A stretch of 64,000 nt of DNA from Deltaproteobacteria bacterium (lineage in GTDB: Bacteria; UBA10199; JADGCS01). The stretch spans positions 62,001 through 126,000 of the forward strand of contig JACKPK010000005.1 of assembly GCA_024233595.1 (NCBI GenBank). Reading direction: 5' to 3'. The notes under the pieces were generated by a model. It did not search any database. It worked only from the letters and a program-made list of their open reading frames with translations, and had not been told where the DNA came from. The position numbers and the translations under genes are program-made. This document shows positions 26,271 through 34,898 of this stretch, piece after piece. Every line of letters begins with the position of its first letter. Positions within the stretch are counted from its first letter, which is position 1.

Positions 26271-26687
26271 ATGTCGGAAGAGAATTATCAAAACCAATCG
26301 GGGCAAGAACACCCTTACTCGGCGCAATCGGGCGGCAGCCAGGGTGGTGGCTCTGGGCTTGATGCTAATTTGGCATCTTGTCTTTGTTACTTGTGCGGCT
26401 TTCTCACAGGATTCATTTTTTTGTTGTTGGAACGCAATAACAAGACAGTGCGTTTTCACGCATGGCAAGCGATCCTATTAAATTTTACTTTGATCGCGCT
26501 TTACATTGCGACTTTCATCATGATGCAGATCCCATGGATCGGTGTGCTTTTTTGGGTGGTTTACTTTCTCATGGGGCCAGCCTCTTTGGTATTGACCATT
26601 GTGCTCATGGTGAAAGCTTACCAAGGGCAACGAGTCAATTTGCCTTACATTTCTGATTATGCCGACAAACTAGCGAATGGCGCTTAA
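26271..26687 (+). CDS. DUF4870-family membrane protein
   Basis: Small inner-membrane protein with a hydrophilic Gln/Gly/Ser-rich N-terminus (about 30 residues) and three to four membrane helices. The block LLERNNKTVRFHAWQAILLN matches the DUF4870/UPF0132-type signature (charged residues then HAxQA). Function unknown. AAGGGGAATGT leads into the ATG. The end overlaps the next gene by 11 bases. Confidence 0.8.
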   Translation: MSEENYQNQSGQEHPYSAQSGGSQGGGSGLDANLASCLCYLCGFLTGFIFLLLERNNKTVRFHAWQAILLNFTLIALYIATFIMMQIPWIGVLFWVVYFLMGPASLVLTIVLMVKAYQGQRVNLPYISDYADKLANGA

Positions 26688-27147
26688 GCAGTCAGGCAAA
26701 GACTGGGGCGCAGCACTTGTTTTTTTTGGTGCTCCGCTTGTTTTGCTTGCGGGTCTTTTTTTGGACATTGGCGATCTTCCTGGTCGCACCATTTGCACCA
26801 TAAAACGTTTGTATCTTTTAGACTGCCCGGGTTGTGGATTGACCCGGGCTTTTCTTTTGATTCCTCAAGGTGATTTTCTGAAAGCCTTGCAACTGAATGC
26901 GGCCAGTTTATCTTTGTACCTCATTGGTGTTTTGGTTTGGCTCAAGGCAGGCTTTTCTTTATTTAAAAAAGCTTCTTTATTACCGCCGTGGTTTTCATTT
27001 TTAATTAAAATTCTTGGCTTCTTGACCCTGGTCCTGATGATTGGTCATTGCCTTTGGAAGGCTATTGTTTTCTTTGAAAACCAGGGTTTTTCCGTTTTTT
27101 GGGACCAGTTTGTGAAAAACGGGCCTTTTTGGTTGTCATTGCTTTGA
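26677..27147 (+). CDS. DUF2752-family membrane protein
   Basis: Small membrane protein with the DUF2752 signature LLDCPGCGLTRAF followed by ALQLNAASL; the CPxCGxTR motif may bind metal or act in redox. Four hydrophobic segments are visible over 156 residues. Such genes often neighbour small TM/zinc-ribbon or DUF4870 genes, as here, where the start overlaps the preceding gene by 11 bases. Function unknown. Confidence 0.8.
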   Translation: MALKQSGKDWGAALVFFGAPLVLLAGLFLDIGDLPGRTICTIKRLYLLDCPGCGLTRAFLLIPQGDFLKALQLNAASLSLYLIGVLVWLKAGFSLFKKASLLPPWFSFLIKILGFLTLVLMIGHCLWKAIVFFENQGFSVFWDQFVKNGPFWLSLL

Positions 27148-27220
27148 TGTTGCAATACTCCCGATGGGATTTTATATTTTTTGGGGCCCCAAGGCCTTTT
27201 GATCAATAAAAGGAGAAGAC

Positions 27221-27541
27221 ATGACAGGTGAAGAAATCTTTAAAGGTAAAATCGAAACAAGACTTAACGAAAACGTCGATAAAGTAAAAGCCATCAACGC
27301 GGTTTATGCTTTTGAATTGACTGGCGACAACAACGAAACGTGGGTGATTGATCTCACAAAAGACAGTGGTTTTGTAAGCCAAGGTCCTGCCGACAACGCA
27401 AACTGCACAGTGACCATCGCGACAAGCGATTTGGTTGATATCATCGAGAAAAAACTCAACCCACAAATGGCTTTTATGACCGGTAAACTTAAAGTTAAAG
27501 GTGATATGGGCTTGGCTCTTAATTTGGGTTCTATTCTTTAA
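27221..27541 (+). CDS. SCP2 sterol-binding domain protein
   Basis: Single-domain SCP2 protein of 106 residues, a small hydrophobic-ligand carrier family. The central GDNNETWVIDLTKDSGFV stretch, NCTVTIATSDLVDII and the C-terminal LNPQMAFMTGKLKVKGDMGLALNLG are family hallmarks. It may carry lipids or acyl-CoAs. A strong AAAAGGAGAAGAC site precedes the ATG. The meaB start codon follows its stop directly. Confidence 0.9.
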   Translation: MTGEEIFKGKIETRLNENVDKVKAINAVYAFELTGDNNETWVIDLTKDSGFVSQGPADNANCTVTIATSDLVDIIEKKLNPQMAFMTGKLKVKGDMGLALNLGSIL

Positions 27542-28489
27542 GTGAAACCAGAAACCCGCGAATTTCTGCAACGCCTTCAAAAAGGCGATGCCCGCTCTTT
27601 AGCGCGGCTCATGACTTATGTAGACAATCGCCATGAGGACCTTATGGAACTCATGGCGGCTGTTTACGATCTGGGTGGCCACGCTTACCGTTTAGGTGTC
27701 ACGGGCCCTCCTGGCGCCGGTAAATCCACTCTCGTCGATAAACTCATTAAAAATTTTCGCGATCAAAACAAAACTGTTGGTGTGGTTGCCATTGATCCCA
27801 GCAGTCCGTTTTCGGGTGGCGCTGTGTTGGGTGATCGCATCCGCATGCAGGATCACAATGCGGACCCAGGTGTTTTCATTCGATCATTGGGATCACGTGG
27901 CGCTCATGGTGGCTTGTCTCGTGCCACGCGCGATATTGTTCAGTTGCTAGACGCCTATGGCTGCGATGTGATCATCATTGAAACCGTTGGTGTTGGCCAA
28001 ACTGAATTGGATATCATGTCGGTGGCGCAAACAACATTGGTTGTTTTGGTTCCCGAATCTGGTGACACTGTGCAAACCATGAAGGCTGGCCTCATGGAAA
28101 TCGCTGATATTTTTGTGGTGAATAAAGCCGACCGTGAAGGTGCTGATCGCATGGCGTCTGAGCTTTTGGCTCTTTCCGAAATGTATTCTGAAGATTGGAA
28201 GGTGCCCGTTTTAAAATCGGTGGCGACCAAAGGTGACGGGTTAAACAATGTGATCAGTCATTGCGAAGAGCATCAGCAGTTTTTACAAAAACAAATTGCG
28301 GATCCCAAAAAACAAAAGGCGATCAAACGTTCTGAGCTCATGGAAATATTAGTCTCCGAAATTGCTGAACGTCTTCATGAGTCTTGCGATAGCAATAAAG
28401 ATTTTAAAGCCACGATCAAAGATTTTGATGAAGGCAAAATTAATCCCTACCAAGCGGCACAAAATTTAGCGAAACGTGTGCGCTTTTAA
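27542..28489 (+). CDS. meaB: MeaB/ArgK-type GTPase (methylmalonyl-CoA mutase chaperone)
   Basis: G3E-type P-loop GTPase that protects and reloads adenosylcobalamin-dependent acyl-CoA mutases. P-loop GPPGAGKST near residue 59, DPSSPFSGGAVLGDRIRM, ETVGVGQTE and the base-specificity motif NKAD are all present. The 315-residue length is normal. The GTG start follows the SCP2 stop directly; translation is probably coupled. No mutase gene is in the window, so a cobalamin-dependent mutase is expected elsewhere. CbiX at 50.9 kb fits cobalamin or siroheme use. Confidence 0.92.
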   Translation: MKPETREFLQRLQKGDARSLARLMTYVDNRHEDLMELMAAVYDLGGHAYRLGVTGPPGAGKSTLVDKLIKNFRDQNKTVGVVAIDPSSPFSGGAVLGDRIRMQDHNADPGVFIRSLGSRGAHGGLSRATRDIVQLLDAYGCDVIIIETVGVGQTELDIMSVAQTTLVVLVPESGDTVQTMKAGLMEIADIFVVNKADREGADRMASELLALSEMYSEDWKVPVLKSVATKGDGLNNVISHCEEHQQFLQKQIADPKKQKAIKRSELMEILVSEIAERLHESCDSNKDFKATIKDFDEGKINPYQAAQNLAKRVRF

Positions 28490-28515
28490 AATATTCTTTT
28501 CAAAAGGAGTTCATC

Positions 28516-30093
28516 ATGTCGCAAAACATTCAAGCTCCAGCATCTCGGGAAATCATTTCAACTAATCCTGCTACAGGTCAAGAAGTGGGGCGTGTTCCGG
28601 TTTTTTCACAGGAACAAGTCAGCGTTGCCATTGCCAAAGCAAGAGCGGCGCAACCGGCTTGGAATCGTTTGGGATTTAAGCAAAGAGCAAAATACATTTT
28701 GGCCGCAAGGGATTGGCTTTTGGATCACACCGACGAGGTGGCTGCTTTGATTTCTGAAGAAAACGGCAAACCGGTTGTGGAAGCCATTGGCAATGACATC
28801 ATGCCGGTTATGGATTTGATGACCTACTTTGCGAAGAAAAGTGAATCGCTGCTAAAAAAGGAAAGACTCAAATTAGGCAAGTGGACGGTTTTGGGCAGGG
28901 CCTCTCATTTGGAATTTTATCCTTACGGTGTGGTGGGGGTGATTGCGCCTTGGAATTTTCCTTTATCAATTCCTTTGGGAGAGGTCACCATGGCCTTGTT
29001 GGTTGGCAACACTGTGGTTTTAAAACCCAGCGAACACACCCCCATGGTTGGTGAAAAAATAAAAGAGATTTTTAAAGCCGTTTCTTTGCCAGAAGGCGTG
29101 TTGCAGGTGATTAGCGGTGATGGCATGACAGGAGCTGCTTTGGTGAGTGGTGGTTGCGATAAAATTGCTTTCACTGGTTCTGTTGGCACCGGTAAAAAAA
29201 TCATGGAAGCCTGCTCGCATGACCTCACACCGTGTACGCTAGAGTTGGGTGGTAAAGATCCTCTGATTGTTTTTGAGGATGCTGATCTAGATGTGGCAAG
29301 TTCAGCAGCTGTTTGGGGCGCGTTTTGTAATAGTGGGCAGGTTTGTGCCAGTGTGGAACGTGTTTACGTGCAGGAATCTGTGTTTGAAAATTTTAAAGAG
29401 CGCGTGGTGCAAAAAACCAAACTTTTAAAACAAGGTGTTGGGAGTGACCCTGATGTTGAACTAGGTGCCATGACTGCTGAGATGCAGATCAATAAAGTTG
29501 CGCAACAAGTTGATGATGCGCGTGCGCGTGGGGCTCAAATTTTAACCGGTGGTGAACGCATCAAAACCACAAAGGGGATTTTTTATCCCCCAACGGTCAT
29601 CACGGGAGTTGATCATAGTTTTGATGTGGTCAAAGAAGAAACCTTTGGGCCGGTGTTGCCTCTTATGAGTTTTAAAAACGATGAAGAGGTTATCACACTT
29701 GCGAATGACTCTGCGTATGGTTTGAATGCGTATGTTTGGAGTAAGAACGCGAGCCGCGCTAGACGAGTGGCTTCGCAACTTGTTGCGGGAACAGTGAACA
29801 TCAATGAATCACTTTTTACCCATGCCTTGCCGCAAACCCCGTGGGGCGGACCAAAACTTTCCGGTATTGGACGCACGCATGGGGCTCTTGGTTTGTTGGA
29901 TTTGGTCCAGGTTCGCCATGTGCACGAGAACAAACAACCCGCTAAACGGAACTTCTTTTGGTGGTACGATTACAATGCGACCAAGATCAGCATGATGAAG
30001 GATTTGAATGTGGCTTTGTTTGGCAAAGGGACAAAAAGAGCCAAAGCGTTTTTGCGTTTTGTGAAAGCAAGTTTGAAAGCCAAGGTGAATTAG
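28516..30093 (+). CDS. Aldehyde dehydrogenase family protein with C-terminal extension
   Basis: NAD(P)-dependent aldehyde oxidation. The N-terminal half has the cofactor site VVGVIAPWNFPLSIP and KPSEHTP; FTGSVGTGKKI follows. The catalytic Glu is in LELGGKDP and the catalytic Cys in NSGQVCASVERVY near residue 277. At 525 residues it is about 30-40 longer than many ALDHs; the tail (WWYDYNATKISMMKD then a basic stretch) may bind membranes. AAAAGGAG precedes the ATG. Lying after meaB and the acyl-CoA ligase, it may use fatty aldehydes, but this is inference. Confidence 0.92.
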   Translation: MSQNIQAPASREIISTNPATGQEVGRVPVFSQEQVSVAIAKARAAQPAWNRLGFKQRAKYILAARDWLLDHTDEVAALISEENGKPVVEAIGNDIMPVMDLMTYFAKKSESLLKKERLKLGKWTVLGRASHLEFYPYGVVGVIAPWNFPLSIPLGEVTMALLVGNTVVLKPSEHTPMVGEKIKEIFKAVSLPEGVLQVISGDGMTGAALVSGGCDKIAFTGSVGTGKKIMEACSHDLTPCTLELGGKDPLIVFEDADLDVASSAAVWGAFCNSGQVCASVERVYVQESVFENFKERVVQKTKLLKQGVGSDPDVELGAMTAEMQINKVAQQVDDARARGAQILTGGERIKTTKGIFYPPTVITGVDHSFDVVKEETFGPVLPLMSFKNDEEVITLANDSAYGLNAYVWSKNASRARRVASQLVAGTVNINESLFTHALPQTPWGGPKLSGIGRTHGALGLLDLVQVRHVHENKQPAKRNFFWWYDYNATKISMMKDLNVALFGKGTKRAKAFLRFVKASLKAKVN

Positions 30094-30115
30094 GGGAGGT
30101 AAAATGGCCTCTTGC

Positions 30116-30160
30116 AATTTTATGAGATATATCTCATAATTTTATGAGATGAAACTCATA
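30116..30160 (+). promoter_or_regulatory. Palindromic operator over the DUF4143 ATPase start
   Basis: TTATGAGATATATCTCATAA (30120-30139) is a perfect 20-bp palindrome. A second inverted pair, TATGAG-ATGAAA-CTCATA (30143-30160), contains the start codon. AATTTTATGAGAT occurs twice, exactly 22 bases (two helical turns) apart. There is no Shine-Dalgarno between the operator and the ATG. This looks like a repressor site covering the initiation region. Confidence 0.6.
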
Positions 30161-31303
30161 TTTAAACAATTTGATGAATTAAATAAAAGATTTCAAGAAG
30201 ATAATCCTCTTATACAAATCATATTAGGTCCTCGTCAGGTTGGGAAAACCACCTTAGCGCGGGATCTTTTTGATAAATGGCAGGGGCCGAAGGTCATGGT
30301 CTCTGCGGATTCTCCAGCTCCCCCTAAACCAGATTGGATTGAATTTCACTGGCTGTCTGCGCGTGAAAAAGGTCAGGGCACCTTACTTATTATCGATGAA
30401 ATTCAAAAGGTTCCTCAATGGAGTGAGCAAGTTAAGATCCTTTTTGATCAAGATCGAAATCGTTTTGATATCAAAGTTTTACTATTGGGTTCATCAAGTT
30501 TGTATTTACAAAAAGGATTGAGTGAAAGTCTCGCTGGTCGTTTTGAACTGATTCACATGCCTCACTGGAGTTTTTTGGAATTTCACCAAGCCTTTGAATG
30601 GGATTTTGATCAGTACCTTCGTTATGGCGCTTATCCAGGAAGCATTTCTTTATCCAGTGATGAAACACGGTGGCGCTCTTATATTTTGAACAGCATTATA
30701 GAGCCAGTGTTGGGAAAAGATATACTGGCTCTGCATCCTGTGAATAAACCAGCTTTGTTTCGTCAGGCTTTTGAAATAGCTGTTCAGTACCCTTGTTATG
30801 AAATTAGTTATCAGAAAATGTTAGGACAACTTCAAGAACGAGGCAATGCAGCTACAATTAAAAATTATCTGAATTTGCTTGAAAAAAGCTTTTTAATTCG
30901 AACGCTGCAAAAATATTCTGGAAGTTCTATTCGTGCCAGAACTTCAAGTCCTAAAATTCTAGTTCTCAATTTGGCATTAACTCATGCTTATCAAAGTCAA
31001 TCTCGTTTAGAGCAAGATTCTGATTGGTTTGGCCATGTTTTCGAAAATATTGTTGGGAATCATTTGAACCTCATACCAAATAGTGAGCTTTATTATTGGA
31101 GAGATGGTTCTTATGAAGTTGATTTTGTTTTAAAGACCCCTCAAAAACTTTATGGTATCGAGATAAAATCGGGTCGTAAAAAACGTCGTTCTGATGGGTT
31201 GATGGCCTTCAAAAAAACATACCCAAAAGCAATTTGTCTTCAATGGAATCGAGATGATTGTTTAAGGTTTATGACAACGATGCAAATTGAAGGCAAGGTT
31301 TAG
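30149..31303 (+). CDS. AAA-type ATPase with DUF4143 domain
   Basis: Archaeal-type/bacterial AAA_14 ATPase with C-terminal DUF4143, a widespread accessory family of uncertain role. Walker A is GPRQVGKTT (residues about 28-36), Walker B LLIIDEIQKVPQW, and sensor LLGSSS. The C-terminal nuclease-like segment YYWRDGSYEVDFVL...GIEIKSG carries D..E.K residues recalling a PD-(D/E)xK fold. The start overlaps an inverted repeat. The gene has a more A+T-rich feel than its neighbours and no operon partner, suggesting acquisition by transfer. It converges with the carboxylase operon, 5 bases apart. Confidence 0.9.
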   Translation: MKLIFKQFDELNKRFQEDNPLIQIILGPRQVGKTTLARDLFDKWQGPKVMVSADSPAPPKPDWIEFHWLSAREKGQGTLLIIDEIQKVPQWSEQVKILFDQDRNRFDIKVLLLGSSSLYLQKGLSESLAGRFELIHMPHWSFLEFHQAFEWDFDQYLRYGAYPGSISLSSDETRWRSYILNSIIEPVLGKDILALHPVNKPALFRQAFEIAVQYPCYEISYQKMLGQLQERGNAATIKNYLNLLEKSFLIRTLQKYSGSSIRARTSSPKILVLNLALTHAYQSQSRLEQDSDWFGHVFENIVGNHLNLIPNSELYYWRDGSYEVDFVLKTPQKLYGIEIKSGRKKRRSDGLMAFKKTYPKAICLQWNRDDCLRFMTTMQIEGKV

Positions 31304-31308
31304 GGTGA

Positions 31309-32919
31309 TCACATCCTAAAAGTCCCAAAGCGCATTTGATCGGCTACTTTTTCCTTGAGCAAGGGTTGCGATAATCCCAAAAGCAAAGCCAGTGTCATGC
31401 GTGTGCGTCTTGGATCAATAATGCCATCATCATACAAACGGCCTGTGGCGTAGTAAGGCGAAGCTTGTTCTGCAAACATATGCTTAATAGGAGCTTTGTA
31501 GTTTTCTTCCATTTCGCTGGTCCAGGTTTCACCAGCAGCTTCCACGGCTTTTTTACGAATCTCAGCGAGCACGCCCGCTCCTTGGTCTGGTCCCATGATC
31601 GAGGTTTTGGAGTTGGGCCACGCGCCGATGTAAGCGGGTTCGAAGGGGCGACCACACATGGCGTAGTAACCAGCTCCATGAGCACCACCAATGATGATGG
31701 TGAATTGCGGGACGGTGGCGTTTGACACCGCGTTGATCATTTTAGCACCGTGCTTCACAATGCCACCACGCTCGTACTCTTTTCCAACCATGAATCCAGA
31801 CACATTCGAAAGATAAACAAGAGGGATGCGGCGTTGTTCGCAGAGTTCAATGAAGTGTGTGGCTTTAAGAGCGGATTCCGAAAATAAAATGCCATTGTTG
31901 GCAATGATGCCAATAGACAAGCCATGGATTTTTGCAAAACCAGTGACAAGGGTTGTTCCAAAGAGGGGTTTGAATTCATCAAAGTCGGAACCATCAACCA
32001 GGCGTGCGATGACTTCTTTGCAATCAAAAGGGAAGCGAGGGTCGCTGGAAACAATGCCGAGCAATTCTTCGTTGGCATAAAGTGGTTCTTGGTGTTCGGT
32101 GTGTGCACTAAAATTGAGCTCTGAAGGCGGCAAGGATTTAACGGATTCGCGAGCCAGCATAATGCCATGAGCGTCGTCATTAGCCAGTTGATCGGACACG
32201 CCTGATTCTTGTGTGTGCATCTGGGCGCCACCCAACTCTTCGTCAGTGGCGATTTCTTGTGTCGCCCATTTCACCAAAGGCGGACCACCTAAATAAATCA
32301 TGGCTTGGTCTTTGACCATAATCACTTCGTCACACAGTGCTGGAATGTAAGCGCCACCAGCTGTGGAGGAACCAAAAACAACTGAGATTTGGGGAAGGCC
32401 CTTGGCACTGTGTCGCGTGATGTTTTTAAAAATCTCGCCACCAGGAACGAAGACCTCGCCAGCGTACATTAAATTAGCACCAGCTGATTCAACCAAATGA
32501 ACACCAGGAAGTTTGAATTGCAACGCGAACTCTTGTGCACGCAGGTATTTTTTAATGGTGATGGGGGTCGAAGAACCGCCTTTGACAAGAGGGTCAGCAC
32601 AATAAACCATGACCGCACGGCCTTCAATAAAACCAACCCCAGTGATGAGCGAAGCGCCGACCAATTCATCGTCATAAACCGTGATGCCCGCTAGAGTCGA
32701 TAACTCTAAAAAGGGAGACCCTGGGTCTAAGAGCGCATCCAAACGTTCACGAGGCAAGAGTTTGCCGGCGTCTCTGAATTTTTTAATGGTGCGTTCTTTG
32801 CCATTGTGAATAGTGGCTTGGGTTTTTTTCTCCCATTCGGCAATGAGCTTGTTGTTTTCTTCGACATTGCGTGTGTAGTTTTGCGAGCGTTTATCGATTT
32901 GGCTTTTGATGAGTGTCAT
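31309..32919 (-). CDS. Biotin-dependent acyl-CoA carboxylase, carboxyltransferase (beta) subunit
   Basis: Transfers CO2 from biotin to an acyl-CoA. The crotonase-fold blocks are FGSSTAGGAYIPALCDE and IYLGGPPLVKWAT with ELGGAQMHTQESGVSD, and IIIGGAHGAGYYAMCGR in the C-terminal half. The AGGAYxPA and GPPLVK motifs resemble methylcrotonyl-CoA and related carboxylases more than propionyl-CoA carboxylase. Length of 536 is typical. The gene begins 2 bases after the alpha-subunit stop, giving a 1:1 operon. Substrate cannot be fixed by eye. Confidence 0.9.
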   Translation of the reverse strand: MTLIKSQIDKRSQNYTRNVEENNKLIAEWEKKTQATIHNGKERTIKKFRDAGKLLPRERLDALLDPGSPFLELSTLAGITVYDDELVGASLITGVGFIEGRAVMVYCADPLVKGGSSTPITIKKYLRAQEFALQFKLPGVHLVESAGANLMYAGEVFVPGGEIFKNITRHSAKGLPQISVVFGSSTAGGAYIPALCDEVIMVKDQAMIYLGGPPLVKWATQEIATDEELGGAQMHTQESGVSDQLANDDAHGIMLARESVKSLPPSELNFSAHTEHQEPLYANEELLGIVSSDPRFPFDCKEVIARLVDGSDFDEFKPLFGTTLVTGFAKIHGLSIGIIANNGILFSESALKATHFIELCEQRRIPLVYLSNVSGFMVGKEYERGGIVKHGAKMINAVSNATVPQFTIIIGGAHGAGYYAMCGRPFEPAYIGAWPNSKTSIMGPDQGAGVLAEIRKKAVEAAGETWTSEMEENYKAPIKHMFAEQASPYYATGRLYDDGIIDPRRTRMTLALLLGLSQPLLKEKVADQMRFGTFRM

Positions 32920-32921
32920 TG

Positions 32922-34877
32922 TTAACTCGCTTGTAATTCAATGAGAACATCGCCTAAGTTGACGGAATCGCTTTCGCCAAAAAAGACTTTTTTAACCTTG
33001 GAGCCTTGCGATGCCTTGATGGGGTGTTCCATTTTCATGGCCTCCACAATCATCAGGGTTTGTCCTTCGCTCACTGTGTCGCCTTCTTTGACGAGCAACT
33101 TAAGAACTTTGCCAGGTAACGGGGCGGTGAGCCCTCCCTGAGAAGCGTTTGCCCCGCTGGATTGTTCTAAATTGTCGCGTTGCCAAATAGAGCTTCCAAA
33201 ATTCCCTTTAAGATGAATTTTGTTGTGATGAATGTGAAATAAAAAGCTGATGAGTTCACTGTTAAATCGAAATTGAATGTGGTGTTTTTCGATTTTAATC
33301 TCTGTGATTTTGAATTCCTTGTCTCCTTGTTTAACAAGAACACGATCCCAAGAAAAAAACTGATAGCTTAAAGCAATGGGTTTTTTGTTTTGGTAAAGCG
33401 TGTCATTGACCCAAGCACTCTGGCTCATTCGGAAACCAACGAAGGGGTTTGGCGTGTTGTGAATGAGTAAAGCCAGTGCGGCAAAGGCTTCTGGGACTTT
33501 GTGAAATAAGGGGGACTTGAGTTGAAGTTGTTCTTGTTTTTTGGCGATGGTGCCGGTGTGGAAAGTGCTTTCGATAAATTCAGGCAGTTCCAAAAGCTGT
33601 TTTAAAAAAACAATGTTATTGGTGACGCCAAAAACAGCTGTGTCTTGCAGGGCTTGAATTAAATTTTGACGAGCTTGTTCTCGGTTTTCGCCTTTGGCAA
33701 TGAGCTTCGCAATCATGGGGTCGTAGTTGATGGTGATTTCATCACCGCTTTTGATGCCGCTATCCCAACGTGATTCTGCACTTGAGCTTGTTTGCAAGTG
33801 CATGATGGTTCCGGTGGCGGGTAAAAAATCGTTTTCGGGATCTTCCGCGTACAAGCGCGCTTCCATGGCGTGACCACAAAAATTGATTTGTTCTTGTGTC
33901 TTAGGGAGCTTCTCTCCTTGCGCCACTTTGATTTGCCATTCGACCAGATCTTCGCCTGTGATCTCTTCTGTGACGGGGTGCTCGACTTGCAGGCGAGTGT
34001 TCATTTCTAAAAAATAAAACTCACCATTTGGTGTCCAAATGAATTCGACCGTGCCGGCGTTAAAATACGAGACTGCTTGTGCAGCCTTCACGGCGGCACT
34101 TGTGATCGCTTGTCTTTGCGTGGGGTTCAAAGTGGGAGACGGCGCTTCTTCAATGACCTTTTGGTGTCGTCTTTGCAAAGAGCATTCTCTTTCAAAAAGG
34201 TGCACAATGTTGCCATGCTGATCTCCAAAAACCTGCACCTCGATGTGTTTGGGGGTGGTGATGAATTTTTCGATCATGAGGGTGTTGTCACCAAAAGAAG
34301 ATTCTGCTTCTCGTGCTGCGGACTCAATGGCCGCTTGTAGTTCGGATTCAACTTCGACCATTTTTAAACCTTTGCCACCGCCGCCTGCAGAGGCTTTGAC
34401 CATAAGTGGGAAGCCCACTTTTTTGGCTTCTGCGATGAGTGTTTTTAAGGATTGGTCTTTGCCTTGATAACCAGGGATAATAGGAACACCTGCTTTTGCC
34501 ATGATGTTTTTAGAAGCCTGCTTGCTGCCCATTTTTTCGATGACCTCAGGAGAAGGGCCAATAAAAATGAGTCCTTCGTTTTGAGCGCGTTTGGCAAAGG
34601 AAGCGTTTTCTGACAAAAAGCCATAACCGGGGTGGATAGCATCGGCACCGCTTTGTTTGGCAGCGGCAAAGATTTTATCTTGATCCAAATAAGACTCTTG
34701 AGCACTGGCTCCACCAATACTGATAGCCTCATCGGCATTTTTGACAAAGAGGGCGTTTTGATCGGGGTCAGAATAAATGGCAACTGTTTTGATACCAAGT
34801 CGCTGTGCTGTTTTTTGAATGCGGCAAGCGATTTCGCCCCGGTTGGCAATGAGGATTTTTTTGATTTTTTTATTCAT
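32922..34877 (-). CDS. Biotin-dependent acyl-CoA carboxylase, biotin carboxylase (alpha) subunit
   Basis: ATP-dependent biotin carboxylase fused to its biotin carrier. The ATP-grasp domain has ANRGEIACRI at the start, ASAGGGGKGLKMV near 165 and EMNTRLQVEHPVTEEITGED near 290. A linker of about 120 residues precedes the biotinyl domain (TAPLPGKV...VEAMKMEH with the biotinylated Lys in MKM). Length 651 fits methylcrotonyl- or propionyl-CoA carboxylase alpha chains. It is in one operon with the beta subunit and, 21 bases upstream, BKACE. It consumes bicarbonate, which the DAB operon could supply. Confidence 0.92.
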   Translation of the reverse strand: MNKKIKKILIANRGEIACRIQKTAQRLGIKTVAIYSDPDQNALFVKNADEAISIGGASAQESYLDQDKIFAAAKQSGADAIHPGYGFLSENASFAKRAQNEGLIFIGPSPEVIEKMGSKQASKNIMAKAGVPIIPGYQGKDQSLKTLIAEAKKVGFPLMVKASAGGGGKGLKMVEVESELQAAIESAAREAESSFGDNTLMIEKFITTPKHIEVQVFGDQHGNIVHLFERECSLQRRHQKVIEEAPSPTLNPTQRQAITSAAVKAAQAVSYFNAGTVEFIWTPNGEFYFLEMNTRLQVEHPVTEEITGEDLVEWQIKVAQGEKLPKTQEQINFCGHAMEARLYAEDPENDFLPATGTIMHLQTSSSAESRWDSGIKSGDEITINYDPMIAKLIAKGENREQARQNLIQALQDTAVFGVTNNIVFLKQLLELPEFIESTFHTGTIAKKQEQLQLKSPLFHKVPEAFAALALLIHNTPNPFVGFRMSQSAWVNDTLYQNKKPIALSYQFFSWDRVLVKQGDKEFKITEIKIEKHHIQFRFNSELISFLFHIHHNKIHLKGNFGSSIWQRDNLEQSSGANASQGGLTAPLPGKVLKLLVKEGDTVSEGQTLMIVEAMKMEHPIKASQGSKVKKVFFGESDSVNLGDVLIELQAS

Positions 34878-34898
34878 AATAAACTCTTTTTTTTGCCC

